Part shown: positions 1 through 6,766 of the stretch, one piece after another
Position numbering within the stretch: the stretch's first letter is position 1
Layout: each line of letters begins with the position of its first letter
DNA from: Cytophagaceae bacterium
Lineage (GTDB): Bacteria > Bacteroidota > Bacteroidia > Cytophagales > Flexibacteraceae
Direction: 5' to 3'
Assembly (NCBI GenBank): GCA_947441055.1
Contig: CANETC010000005.1
Span: 1 to 41,321, forward strand
DNA length: 41,321 nucleotides
The notes under the pieces: model-generated
Told to the model about the DNA's origin: nothing
The model's input: only the letters and a program-made list of their open reading frames with translations
Database searches by the model: none
Program-made: the position numbers and the translations under genes

Positions 1-1071
1 ACTTCCGTCGCCTTTAGTTAACAGTCTGCTCCATGCCTTATTTGTTCCATTCAGAGATGAAGACCACCAAACTGCATCAACTCCAAGTCCGTAGAATGGC
101 CCATCAATGTTTCGATAAGCAGCTGGTATGGCAGAAAATCCAACTGTATTTGTAGCACCTGTGTTTGGTGATTGCCACAAGGAAGAAGTACTTTTCAACT
201 TTCCACCAATATTTTGTGCGCCACCTCTCGAGCCGGTATTGTCGAGTTCACTCGAAGTCATTCCCAGGTTACTTTCTAGAGTTTTCCACTCCCCATCACT
301 CGGCACATGCCACCCTGCAGGACACAATCCCCTCGGATCCGCTACAGCATACCAGTTGTAGAGTTTTCCGTAGATACTGTCGTTTACCGGGTTGTTATCA
401 TAAATAGCACATGCACCACTGGTTATATTCTGCCATGCTGTATTACTTAACCCTGTTGGTATCGCATCCCCATTCCGGTATTTACTCACCTTGATATTTT
501 CCTTCATCCAAACCTGTGTGCCGATGGTTACGGTTTGGTAGGTATTGCCATCTATGTCTGTAACGGAACCCGAATTGGAGGGAACAGAATATGCGCGGAT
601 GGCTCGGACTTTGTTGTTATAATCCTTGCTGGAAAAACTTGAATTATTATGACTAAAACTAAATAATGGGCAGGCACTATATAAGCTAAACTCAGAAGGT
701 GACCAATAATATCCTATTGAATTTGCAGATAATAATTCTGTTGATCCAGTAATACCTACCATAGATTTATTTACCAAAAACAGATTAAACCACAATAAAT
801 TAAGCTCATGTTTGGATGGTAAATACCAATCACTAAAAGCACCTGATACATAGTCTAAGCATAATTTCGCAGCTGAATTTGTGTGACCCAACTGTGCCAC
901 AATGGCATTGCTATTTGCAAGGCCATCCCAGCTACTAGAAGCTCCGGCAAGAGAATTTGTAATATTACTCCAGGCCGCACCTTCACTTTGGTTGTTTAAT
1001 GCTACCACCAAACCCCGCTCCGTTCCGCTGGCGTCGCGGTACACATGAAAAACCACACCACCGCCAAACTG
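1..1071 (-). pseudogene. C-terminal part of collagen-like/FISUMP surface protein, cut off by an in-frame amber codon; runs off the window
   Basis: Reading the minus strand directly past the TAG at 1072-1074, in the same frame, gives an unbroken translation down to base 1. It starts QFGGGVVFHVYRDASG and holds a DUF1566-like domain (motif DWYLPSKHELNLLW near 790-840). A Fibrobacter-succinogenes-major-paralog (FISUMP) type domain follows, with the signatures DGNTYQTVTIGTQVWMKENI (about 480-555) and GLCPAGWHVPSDGEWKTLE (about 265-330). These domains normally follow the collagen-like region in Bacteroidota surface lipoproteins and adhesins, so this is the remainder of the gene at 1072-1929. No frameshift and no second stop was found. 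The 3' end lies outside the window. It may be a decayed or phase-variant allele, a sequencing error, or, less likely, read-through. Domain names are by recognition, not search. Confidence 0.8.
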
Positions 1072-1929
1072 CTAGCCTACATAATGCACAAAACCGCCGC
1101 TGCCTGCAGGTCCGGTCGGGCCTTCTGCGCCGGTGGCACCATTGCACAAGAATTTTGTTTGTGAAGCATTCACCTCGGCATCTGATAATTGGCCATTTGC
1201 ATCGGCATCCAGGCCGGCTTCAATTTTAACACCGCCATTGGCGCAATTGCTTCCGGCTGCCTCAGGCGTGGTTCGAATAAGAGCGTTTTTTCCATTGCTT
1301 CCGGCTGATCCAGTTGCTCCGGTTTGGCCTGTTGCACCTGCTGGACCAGTTAATCCAATCGGACCTTGCGGGCCAGTTGCGCCCGTTTGTCCAGCCGGAC
1401 CCTGAGGTCCGGTTGCATCTGCCGGTCCTTGCGGACCCGGTGTTCCATTGGCGGAAAATAGCGCATAAGGCACGCTCAGCATCTGGCTGCTTCCTATAAT
1501 GGAATAATTGTTTCCTCCCGAAGGATCTGTTTCAGTTTTGATAAAATAGGGCCCTGATGCCCAATCGATTTGCGCCATTGCACCACTCACAACCGTGCCG
1601 CCACCAACCTGAAGGCTAACAAGTCCATTGGTGCTGGTGCTGGAGGTATGTGTTTCTACATACACGGCGGTGCCTGTTGCACTTCCCTGCAAAATACTCA
1701 GGCGAATGCCGACAGACTGGTTGTTCAAAAGCTGGTTGGCATCATCACGAATCACCGCCTGATAGGAAAACCTTTGTGGCACTGACTGAGCAAAAGCCTG
1801 CTTCTGAACCAAAAAAGCAAAGCAGAATGCAATAAATGAAATACCAAAAAAGCGACAAGTAGCGGAGCAACCCATTTTAGAATTATTATGCATAATGATT
1901 TTAATCGATGAATCCGACTTGACTTGCAA
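1072..1929 (-). CDS. N-terminal part of secreted collagen-like repeat protein, ending at a premature TAG
   Basis: The product begins with a signal peptide: a hydrophobic run ISFIAFCFAFLV, then a QAFAQS cleavage region. Next comes the motif VPQRFSYQAVIRD, common at the start of mature Bacteroidota tail-fibre-like or surface proteins. Gly-X-Y collagen-like triplets (GPQGPAGQTGATGPQGP and similar) cover roughly residues 165-220. A short calcium-loop-like segment (DADANGQLSDAEV) follows, then a second GPTGP stretch and GFVHYVG before the stop. Relatives continue GEx(F/Y)GGG at this exact point, so the stop replaces a coding residue. The ORF offers Met codons at 1929, 1893 and 1875; the later two put the signal peptide closer to the N-terminus and are more natural. 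It was probably an exported, surface-exposed protein. As it stands the product lacks its C-terminal domains. Confidence 0.8.
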   Translation of the reverse strand: MQVKSDSSIKIIMHNNSKMGCSATCRFFGISFIAFCFAFLVQKQAFAQSVPQRFSYQAVIRDDANQLLNNQSVGIRLSILQGSATGTAVYVETHTSSTSTNGLVSLQVGGGTVVSGAMAQIDWASGPYFIKTETDPSGGNNYSIIGSSQMLSVPYALFSANGTPGPQGPADATGPQGPAGQTGATGPQGPIGLTGPAGATGQTGATGSAGSNGKNALIRTTPEAAGSNCANGGVKIEAGLDADANGQLSDAEVNASQTKFLCNGATGAEGPTGPAGSGGFVHYVG

Positions 1930-2052
1930 ATAGAAACAGGATTACGGTTTTAACAAGTGGGTTCATTGTTAATCTCCAAACCCATTTGCTCCCATTCTGA
2001 AATTTCAGGTTCGTGCGGACAAGAACCTTGGCGGGGATTTCGTTTAATAAGC

Positions 2053-2076
2053 AGAGACGCAAGATCTTGCGTCTCT
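2053..2076. repeat. Perfect 24-bp palindrome (REP-like)
   Basis: The half-site AGAGACGCAAGA is followed with no spacer by its exact reverse complement. Palindromes of this type (GAGACGCAAGA/TTGCGTCTC) are familiar to me as dispersed repeats in intergenic DNA of several bacteria, including Bacteroidota, so a REP-like element is the best guess. Only one copy is present in this window. Confidence 0.7.
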
Positions 2077-2149
2077 ACACTAGGACGGACGGATAATCCG
2101 CAGGCAGTTAGGGTGATTTACGGGCACAGATGGATTCATTTTGTTGCAA

Positions 2150-2178
2150 TAAAAAAGGCCTCTCAATGAAGAGAAGCC
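2150..2178 (-). terminator. Intrinsic terminator downstream of the AIM24-family gene
   Basis: Read on the minus strand, GGCTTCTC pairs with GAGAGGCC (8 bp, one G-U) around a 6-nt loop and is followed at once by TTTTTTATTG. It lies about 200 nt beyond the stop codon at 2376, so the long near-palindrome between them would be in the 3' UTR. Confidence 0.75.
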
Positions 2179-2202
2179 CTGATTTCTACTTGTTCATATT
2201 AT

Positions 2203-2367
2203 CCCAGAAAACGCATTAGAAAATCTATTCCTAGCCTAACCTGCTTCAAATCAGAGGCTTCGCCGCCTTTTCTTCTGTATCCGTAGCGCTGCTACGAATT
2301 TCGAATAAAAGGCGCTGATTTATTGCATGTTAGACTCTCATAACGAAGTTCTAATGCATTATCTGGG
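2203..2367. repeat. 165-bp imperfect inverted repeat (long hairpin or MITE-like element)
   Basis: Paired blocks run outside to inside: CCCAGA (2203-2208 with 2362-2367), GCATTAGAA (2213-2221 with 2349-2357), a 19-nt block matching at 15 positions (2236-2254 with 2315-2333), CGCCTTTT (2264-2271 with 2307-2314) and CGTAGC (2282-2287 with 2291-2296) around a 3-nt loop. The left arm has about 9 extra bases (AGGCTTCGC) near 2255-2263. It starts 8 nt beyond the stop codon of the minus-strand gene at 2376 and ends before its terminator, so it should be transcribed as a long stem. No protein is encoded. It could be a non-autonomous mobile element, a REP-type bimodule or a structured 3' UTR. Confidence 0.75.
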
Positions 2368-2375
2368 TTTATTTT

Positions 2376-3164
2376 TTAATCTTCAAGCAGACCGCCTAGT
2401 CCACCCAGATTTCCAAGAATACTTCCACTTTCCTTGTGTGCATTCGCACCACCTGGATTTAGTGCGCCAATGAGCTTTCCAATCGGCATAGACTGAAGCC
2501 AAACCTTGCCGGTGCCCCGAAGTGTAGCCAGGAAAAGACCTTCTCCTCCAAAAAGCATGGACTTAAGTCCACCTGCCCTCTGAATATCAAAGTCAATTGT
2601 ATTTTCAAAACCAACCACGCAACCGGTATCCACGCGCAGGGTTTCGTTGTTGAGCGTGCGTTCAATCAGCGTACCGCCTGCATGGATAAAGGCCTTACCA
2701 TCTCCGGAAAGCTTCTGAAGAATAAAGCCCTCACCTCCAAATAAGCCAGCCCCGAATTTTTTATTGAAATGCATTGTTAGCTTGGTTCCAAGAGCCGCAC
2801 ACAAAAAGGCGTCTTTTTGAACAATCAATTCATTGCTGCGCATGGTTGCCAGATCAATCGGAATAATGGTACCCGGATAAGGGGCAGAAAATGCCACATG
2901 TCCTTTGCCATGACCCTGGTGGGTAAAATGCGTCATAAACAGGGACTCACCCGTAAATATCCGGCTTCCGGCTGACAACATCTTATCGAAAAAACCTGAA
3001 TTTGGCTTTGAGCCATCACCCATTTTGGTTTCAAACTGAATGCCTTCTTCCATGTACAACATGGCTCCAGCCTCGGCAATGACGGTTTCACCCGGATCGA
3101 GTTCTATCTCTACAATCTGAATGTCATCGCCAATTATCTTATAATCTACTTCGTGTGAGGTCAT
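2376..3164 (-). CDS. AIM24/TIGR00266 family protein
   Basis: This 262-residue protein has the typical opening of the AIM24 (DUF124, TIGR00266) family: [21 protein letters not shown]. Glycine-rich beta-strand repeats follow ([40 protein letters not shown]), ending with the usual Gly/Leu-rich tail. The family forms a double-stranded beta-helix fold; its bacterial role is not settled, and the yeast homologue Aim24 works in the mitochondrial inner membrane. There is no signal peptide, so it is presumably cytoplasmic. It lies 71 bp downstream of pgk on the same strand and has a good -7 box of its own (3191-3198). A long hairpin and an intrinsic terminator follow the stop. Family assignment is firm, function is not. 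Confidence 0.9.
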   Translation of the reverse strand: MTSHEVDYKIIGDDIQIVEIELDPGETVIAEAGAMLYMEEGIQFETKMGDGSKPNSGFFDKMLSAGSRIFTGESLFMTHFTHQGHGKGHVAFSAPYPGTIIPIDLATMRSNELIVQKDAFLCAALGTKLTMHFNKKFGAGLFGGEGFILQKLSGDGKAFIHAGGTLIERTLNNETLRVDTGCVVGFENTIDFDIQRAGGLKSMLFGGEGLFLATLRGTGKVWLQSMPIGKLIGALNPGGANAHKESGSILGNLGGLGGLLED

Positions 3165-3190
3165 CGTTTATTTATCGCTTTGTTTTAATG

Positions 3191-3198
3191 CAAATGTA
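3191..3198 (-). promoter_or_regulatory. Bacteroidota-type -7 box upstream of the AIM24-family gene
   Basis: The minus strand reads TACATTTG, an exact match to TAnnTTTG, about 26 nt before the ATG at 3164. No TTG is visible at the -33 spacing, so this is a half-supported promoter. Confidence 0.4.
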
Positions 3199-3235
3199 AA
3201 AGTGTGCAGAAAATGGATGGATGTTTTTTCGAGAC

Positions 3236-4423
3236 TTAATCGCCCAAAGCTGCTACTCCGGGAAGCACTTTTCCTTCCATATATTCCAGCAAAGCACCAC
3301 CACCGGTGGAAACATAAGAAACCTGATCGCCGAAGCCCAGTTGATTGACAGCAGCGGCAGAATCTCCCCCACCGATGAGGGAATACGCACCATTTGCTGT
3401 GGCTTCGACAACGGCATGGGCAATCATTTTGGTTCCTTCAGCAAATGCCGGCATTTCAAATACGCCCATTGGGCCGTTCCAAAGAATGGTTTTGCACTTC
3501 AGGACAACCTCGCGAAAATCCTGCATGGCTTTTTGCCCAATGTCGAGGCCCATCCAACCTGCAGGAATTTCCTTGCTTTCGCAATTGGTTTTCTGTGCTT
3601 CGTTGGAAAATGCGTCTGCAATGGTAGAATCCATCGGAAGATGCACTTCAACGCCCTTCTCTTTTGCCAGATCAAGAATTCTCAGGCAGGTTTCCAGCCG
3701 GTCTTCTTCCAGCAGGGAATTGCCAATTACACCGCCTTTTGCTTTCCAAAAAGTATAGGCCATTCCTCCTCCGATGATGAGGTGGTCAATCCTGTCGAGC
3801 AGATTTTCGATGATGAGAATTTTATCCGAAACCTTGGCTCCACCCATAATGGCCACATAGGGCTTTTGGGCTGAATCCAGCACTTTCTTGGCATTTTCAA
3901 TTTCGGCTGACATTACAAATCCGGCTGCCTTTTCGGTAAAAAACTGCGCCATTACCGCCGTTGAAGCATGGGCACGGTGGGCAGTACCGAAGGCATCATT
4001 CACGTATACATTTCCAAGCTTGGATAGTTTTTCGGCAAAACCGATATCACCTTTTTCTTCTTCCTTGTAGAAACGCAGGTTTTCCAAAAGGAGAATTTCA
4101 CCGGGCTGCAGGGCCGCTGCCTTTTCGGTAGCTTCAGCACCAATGCAATCATTGGCAAACTGTACTGGCTTTCCAATCATCTTTTCAAGCGCGGGAACGA
4201 TGTGCCTGAGCGAGTATTTATCGGTAGGGCCATCCTTGGGACGACCAAGATGCGACATCAAAATCAGCGAAGCACCAGCCTCCAGAATGTGCATGATTGT
4301 TGGCAAAGTTGCACGAAGGCGGGTATCATCGCTCACCTGAAAATCAGCAGTAAGCGGCACATTAAAGTCAACCCGAACAAGCACTTTTTGCCCAGCTAAG
4401 GAAAGAGAAGAAATGGATTTCAT
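3236..4423 (-). CDS. pgk: Phosphoglycerate kinase
   Basis: It catalyses the reversible transfer of phosphate from 1,3-bisphosphoglycerate to ADP in glycolysis, in the cytoplasm. The N-terminal signature KVLVRVDFNVPL is present. So are the substrate-binding HLGRP, the region PYVAIMGGAKVSDK, the nucleotide-binding GPMGVFE and the C-terminal YSLIGGGDSAAAV/YVSTGGGALLEYMEG motifs. From the chosen ATG at 4423 the protein is 395 residues, the usual family length. An upstream in-frame ATG at 4462 would add 13 non-conserved residues and would lie upstream of the likely -7 box (4444-4451), so it is rejected. A second glycolytic gene, gapA, is about 6 kb away on the opposite strand. Nothing is missing from the active site. 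Confidence 0.98.
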   Translation of the reverse strand: MKSISSLSLAGQKVLVRVDFNVPLTADFQVSDDTRLRATLPTIMHILEAGASLILMSHLGRPKDGPTDKYSLRHIVPALEKMIGKPVQFANDCIGAEATEKAAALQPGEILLLENLRFYKEEEKGDIGFAEKLSKLGNVYVNDAFGTAHRAHASTAVMAQFFTEKAAGFVMSAEIENAKKVLDSAQKPYVAIMGGAKVSDKILIIENLLDRIDHLIIGGGMAYTFWKAKGGVIGNSLLEEDRLETCLRILDLAKEKGVEVHLPMDSTIADAFSNEAQKTNCESKEIPAGWMGLDIGQKAMQDFREVVLKCKTILWNGPMGVFEMPAFAEGTKMIAHAVVEATANGAYSLIGGGDSAAAVNQLGFGDQVSYVSTGGGALLEYMEGKVLPGVAALGD

Positions 4424-4443
4424 GGAAATGGAATTGAGAAGCG

Positions 4444-4451
4444 CAAACTTA
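4444..4451 (-). promoter_or_regulatory. Bacteroidota-type -7 box upstream of pgk
   Basis: The minus strand reads TAAGTTTG, an exact TAnnTTTG match, about 20 nt before the ATG at 4423. No good TTG is seen at -33. Its position favours the downstream start codon of pgk. Confidence 0.4.
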
Positions 4452-4502
4452 GGCATTCCCATTTAAAAGTGGCAGAACATCAAACCAAAGAATGCTCAGA
4501 AA

Positions 4503-6614
4503 TTATTTGCCAGAATTGAGTTTTGCCGGAACCCAACGAAGGTTGCGCAAGACCTTTTCTCCTGTACCAGCTGCGGATCCTGGAACTAATTCCAGAAGGC
4601 AATCTCTGTCTGGCAATTCAAGTGAAATTTCCCCCTCATTTCCTTTCGGAACAAACTCAGAAATCGGTGTGCCATCCACAAAAATCCGGATTTTCTCCAC
4701 CGGCTTACTTCCTGGTTCCAGAGAAAACTGAAGGTTCATTTTCCCGGAAGAAAATTGCTGTTCAGGCTCCGGAAATTCTAAGTCGATTTTTGGAGGGAGA
4801 TTGGATAAAACAAGTTTTTTGGCAGCCGGTCCAACCGGAGAAATCGCCTTAAGTTCAGAGCAATTATAGAGAACAGAGTCAATAAATGCTGGTTTTCTGA
4901 ATGAAGCACGAAGGCTGGAAAAAGGATAAAGCCTTGGATTTTTACCGGACTTGGATGGAATCAACCAAGAAGCAAGTTTTTCGCCGGAAGCTGAGCAATC
5001 ATAATACCCCGAAGGTGTCCACATGATCCAGTCCTTGTTGCTGGTATCAAAAAGCAAGGACAAGTATTTTTCGCCTGTTGTGGCATTCCAGAAATCCACA
5101 ATGCCTTTATCAGACCAGGTATGGATGGATTTTCCCGACTGGTCAACCTTCAAAGCTTTCAAAGGAAATTCATTATCCGCTTCCCAAATGCGCTTTCCTT
5201 CGGCATTCATGCTGATCAGTTTTGCCTGCTTGTAGTTGAGGCAAATGAAATTCTGAGAAGGAGAAATGTCGAGGTTGATAAAATCCCGGTAGCTGCGGCC
5301 ATAGAAACTGCCTATTCGCTTTCCATTCATAAAAACGCCCGGCGAAAATTCTCCTTCCTTGTTGCTGCGGACAGAATCCACCGTGCCACTAAACCGTGTG
5401 GTGCGAATTCTGAATTTGGCTGATTCATACACCGGGAAAGCTAGTCCGGCTGAATCGACCTGATGAAATGACTCAAATTTGAAACTCCGTTTTGCCGGAT
5501 CAAGCCACAGAATTTTTCCTGATTCTGAATAAACAAGCGCGAAACTGCCTGCTGGGTTTCCATTTGCCAGCGTAGGTGAAATTTTACCCGGTACCGCTGG
5601 GAGATTTTTCGACAAGCAACGCGCAACTTTTCCTGTGGAGATGTTGCAAAGAGTAAAAACGCCTCGATTCAGCCCAACCAAAACATGGCCGTTCATCAGG
5701 CACATTTGATGGTTGATTTTGCCGGAAAGCCGGGGAAGTGTTTCAGCCCTGGCACTCCTTGGATTGATTAAAAAATACGCCTCTTGCGGGTGTATTGCCA
5801 TAATATGAAAATCCCGGAAACGAAAAATCTCCAAGTCAGAAGAATCGCGGATGCCTACTTTTTGGGAGATCTGCCCGTCCTTTTCAAGCACCACGGCTTC
5901 ATGTCCAAGCCGAAAAACCAGATTATTAATTCCATCCATCACCAGGTAGGAATCCTGCTTGCCAAAACCTTCAGAACTGGCGGCTATGTGTCGGCCCAAA
6001 TTGCTGAAACCAAATTCTGTTGAACCTTTAACAGATATCCTTCTGAATATTCTAGTCGCCTTTGAATCTCCATCGAAGGCATAAATCCTTTCTTCTCCGC
6101 CCTTGAAATCAGAAAACCGCAATGTCTGCCCGAAAAAGGCCGATGAAAACTTGGTGTCAGAACTATGCGGAAATTGAAAATCAATGGTTTCGGAAGAAAA
6201 ATCCAAAAGGCAAATCTGCGTGGATGCTGCTGCCAATTCTTTGCTGCCATCAGCTGCAATGGACTTTACTTTTCGGGTGCTAATGGCAAGCGCCAAACTT
6301 TTGCCATCTGATGAAGAAGAAGAAAACTCAACTTGTACCAGCGTTTTAGAATTCCCAAGCCAGGAATTGAAATCAATCACCTTCACAATGGTGGAAGAGA
6401 TTTTCAGGCTGTCTGCCTCCTGAATGGAATCAAATCGAATCAAGGCCAGCCGGTTGTCTTCATCCAAGGCATACACATGGCCGCTCGGACCGCTTTCAAG
6501 GCGCTTGACTTTTCGCAGGTCGAATGGCCTGCCGGGATTGGGCATGATTTCCTGGGCAAAAAGCCGAAAACCTGCTAAGGCCAAAAAGAGAAAAACTGCT
6601 AAAAACCTCGACAT
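4503..6614 (-). CDS. Secreted beta-propeller protein resembling the WD40 and Ig-like parts of caspase-family proteins
   Basis: About 703 residues from the ATG at 4503's upstream start at 6614, which begins a clear signal peptide (MSRFLAVFLFLALAGFRLFAQ). An earlier in-frame Met at 6683 would put 23 extra residues ahead of it. The body is made of beta-strand repeats of WD40/propeller type (for example GIVDFWNATTGEKYLSLLF). Near the C-terminus comes WIMWTPSGYYDCSASGEKL, then an RKPAFI segment and a PPKIDLEFP...IRIFVDGTPI module. In my knowledge of bacterial caspase-like (peptidase C14) WD40 proteins this same order occurs (WTPxGYY..S.GGEKL, a YRPDxV-like motif, PPxI...VDGxPI). Here no caspase domain is present and pgk follows 79 bp later. 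Probably periplasmic or surface located. Function unknown. Confidence 0.75.
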   Translation of the reverse strand: MSRFLAVFLFLALAGFRLFAQEIMPNPGRPFDLRKVKRLESGPSGHVYALDEDNRLALIRFDSIQEADSLKISSTIVKVIDFNSWLGNSKTLVQVEFSSSSSDGKSLALAISTRKVKSIAADGSKELAAASTQICLLDFSSETIDFQFPHSSDTKFSSAFFGQTLRFSDFKGGEERIYAFDGDSKATRIFRRISVKGSTEFGFSNLGRHIAASSEGFGKQDSYLVMDGINNLVFRLGHEAVVLEKDGQISQKVGIRDSSDLEIFRFRDFHIMAIHPQEAYFLINPRSARAETLPRLSGKINHQMCLMNGHVLVGLNRGVFTLCNISTGKVARCLSKNLPAVPGKISPTLANGNPAGSFALVYSESGKILWLDPAKRSFKFESFHQVDSAGLAFPVYESAKFRIRTTRFSGTVDSVRSNKEGEFSPGVFMNGKRIGSFYGRSYRDFINLDISPSQNFICLNYKQAKLISMNAEGKRIWEADNEFPLKALKVDQSGKSIHTWSDKGIVDFWNATTGEKYLSLLFDTSNKDWIMWTPSGYYDCSASGEKLASWLIPSKSGKNPRLYPFSSLRASFRKPAFIDSVLYNCSELKAISPVGPAAKKLVLSNLPPKIDLEFPEPEQQFSSGKMNLQFSLEPGSKPVEKIRIFVDGTPISEFVPKGNEGEISLELPDRDCLLELVPGSAAGTGEKVLRNLRWVPAKLNSGK

Positions 6615-6766
6615 GGCTGCATCACCGGAAAATGAAACGGCAAGGTAATCGGAAATCAGGTTATGGCATCCGGCCAAGGTCAAAAAATCAATTGAAATGA
6701 AAATCCGCCCGAAGACTGAGCATCGTTTGGAAAAATGAAGCCGGACTTGGATAGGTTTCCAATTCT

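Larger units (their letters stand above)
1930..2375. other. 446-bp intergenic region, no supported gene
   Basis: No convincing coding sequence lies here; a 70-codon plus-strand ORF (1957-2169) runs across a palindrome and a terminator and is judged spurious. The region holds a perfect palindrome (2053-2076), an intrinsic terminator for the minus-strand gene to its right (2150-2178) and a long near-palindrome (2203-2367), each listed separately. Whatever promotes the minus-strand gene at 1929 should lie between about 1900 and 2149, but I see no clean TAnnTTTG box there. Confidence 0.6.

Noticed and set aside
128-407. Two plus-strand ORFs at the left edge
   Set aside because: They lie antisense to the readable continuation of the broken surface-protein gene and have no family resemblance.
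1957-2169. 70-codon plus-strand ORF in the intergenic region
   Set aside because: It reads through a perfect palindrome and the opposing terminator, has no recognisable domain and no promoter that I can see.
2160-2400. Riboswitch or ncRNA gene in the hairpin region
   Set aside because: The long stem is plain, but no known riboswitch or RNA motif was recognised, so it is reported only as an inverted repeat.
3221-3874. 217-codon plus-strand ORF opposite pgk
   Set aside because: It is an antisense shadow of pgk, whose own frame carries all family motifs.
4424-4462. N-terminal extension of pgk to the ATG at 4462
   Set aside because: It would lie upstream of the -7 box at 4444-4451 and adds residues that are not conserved.
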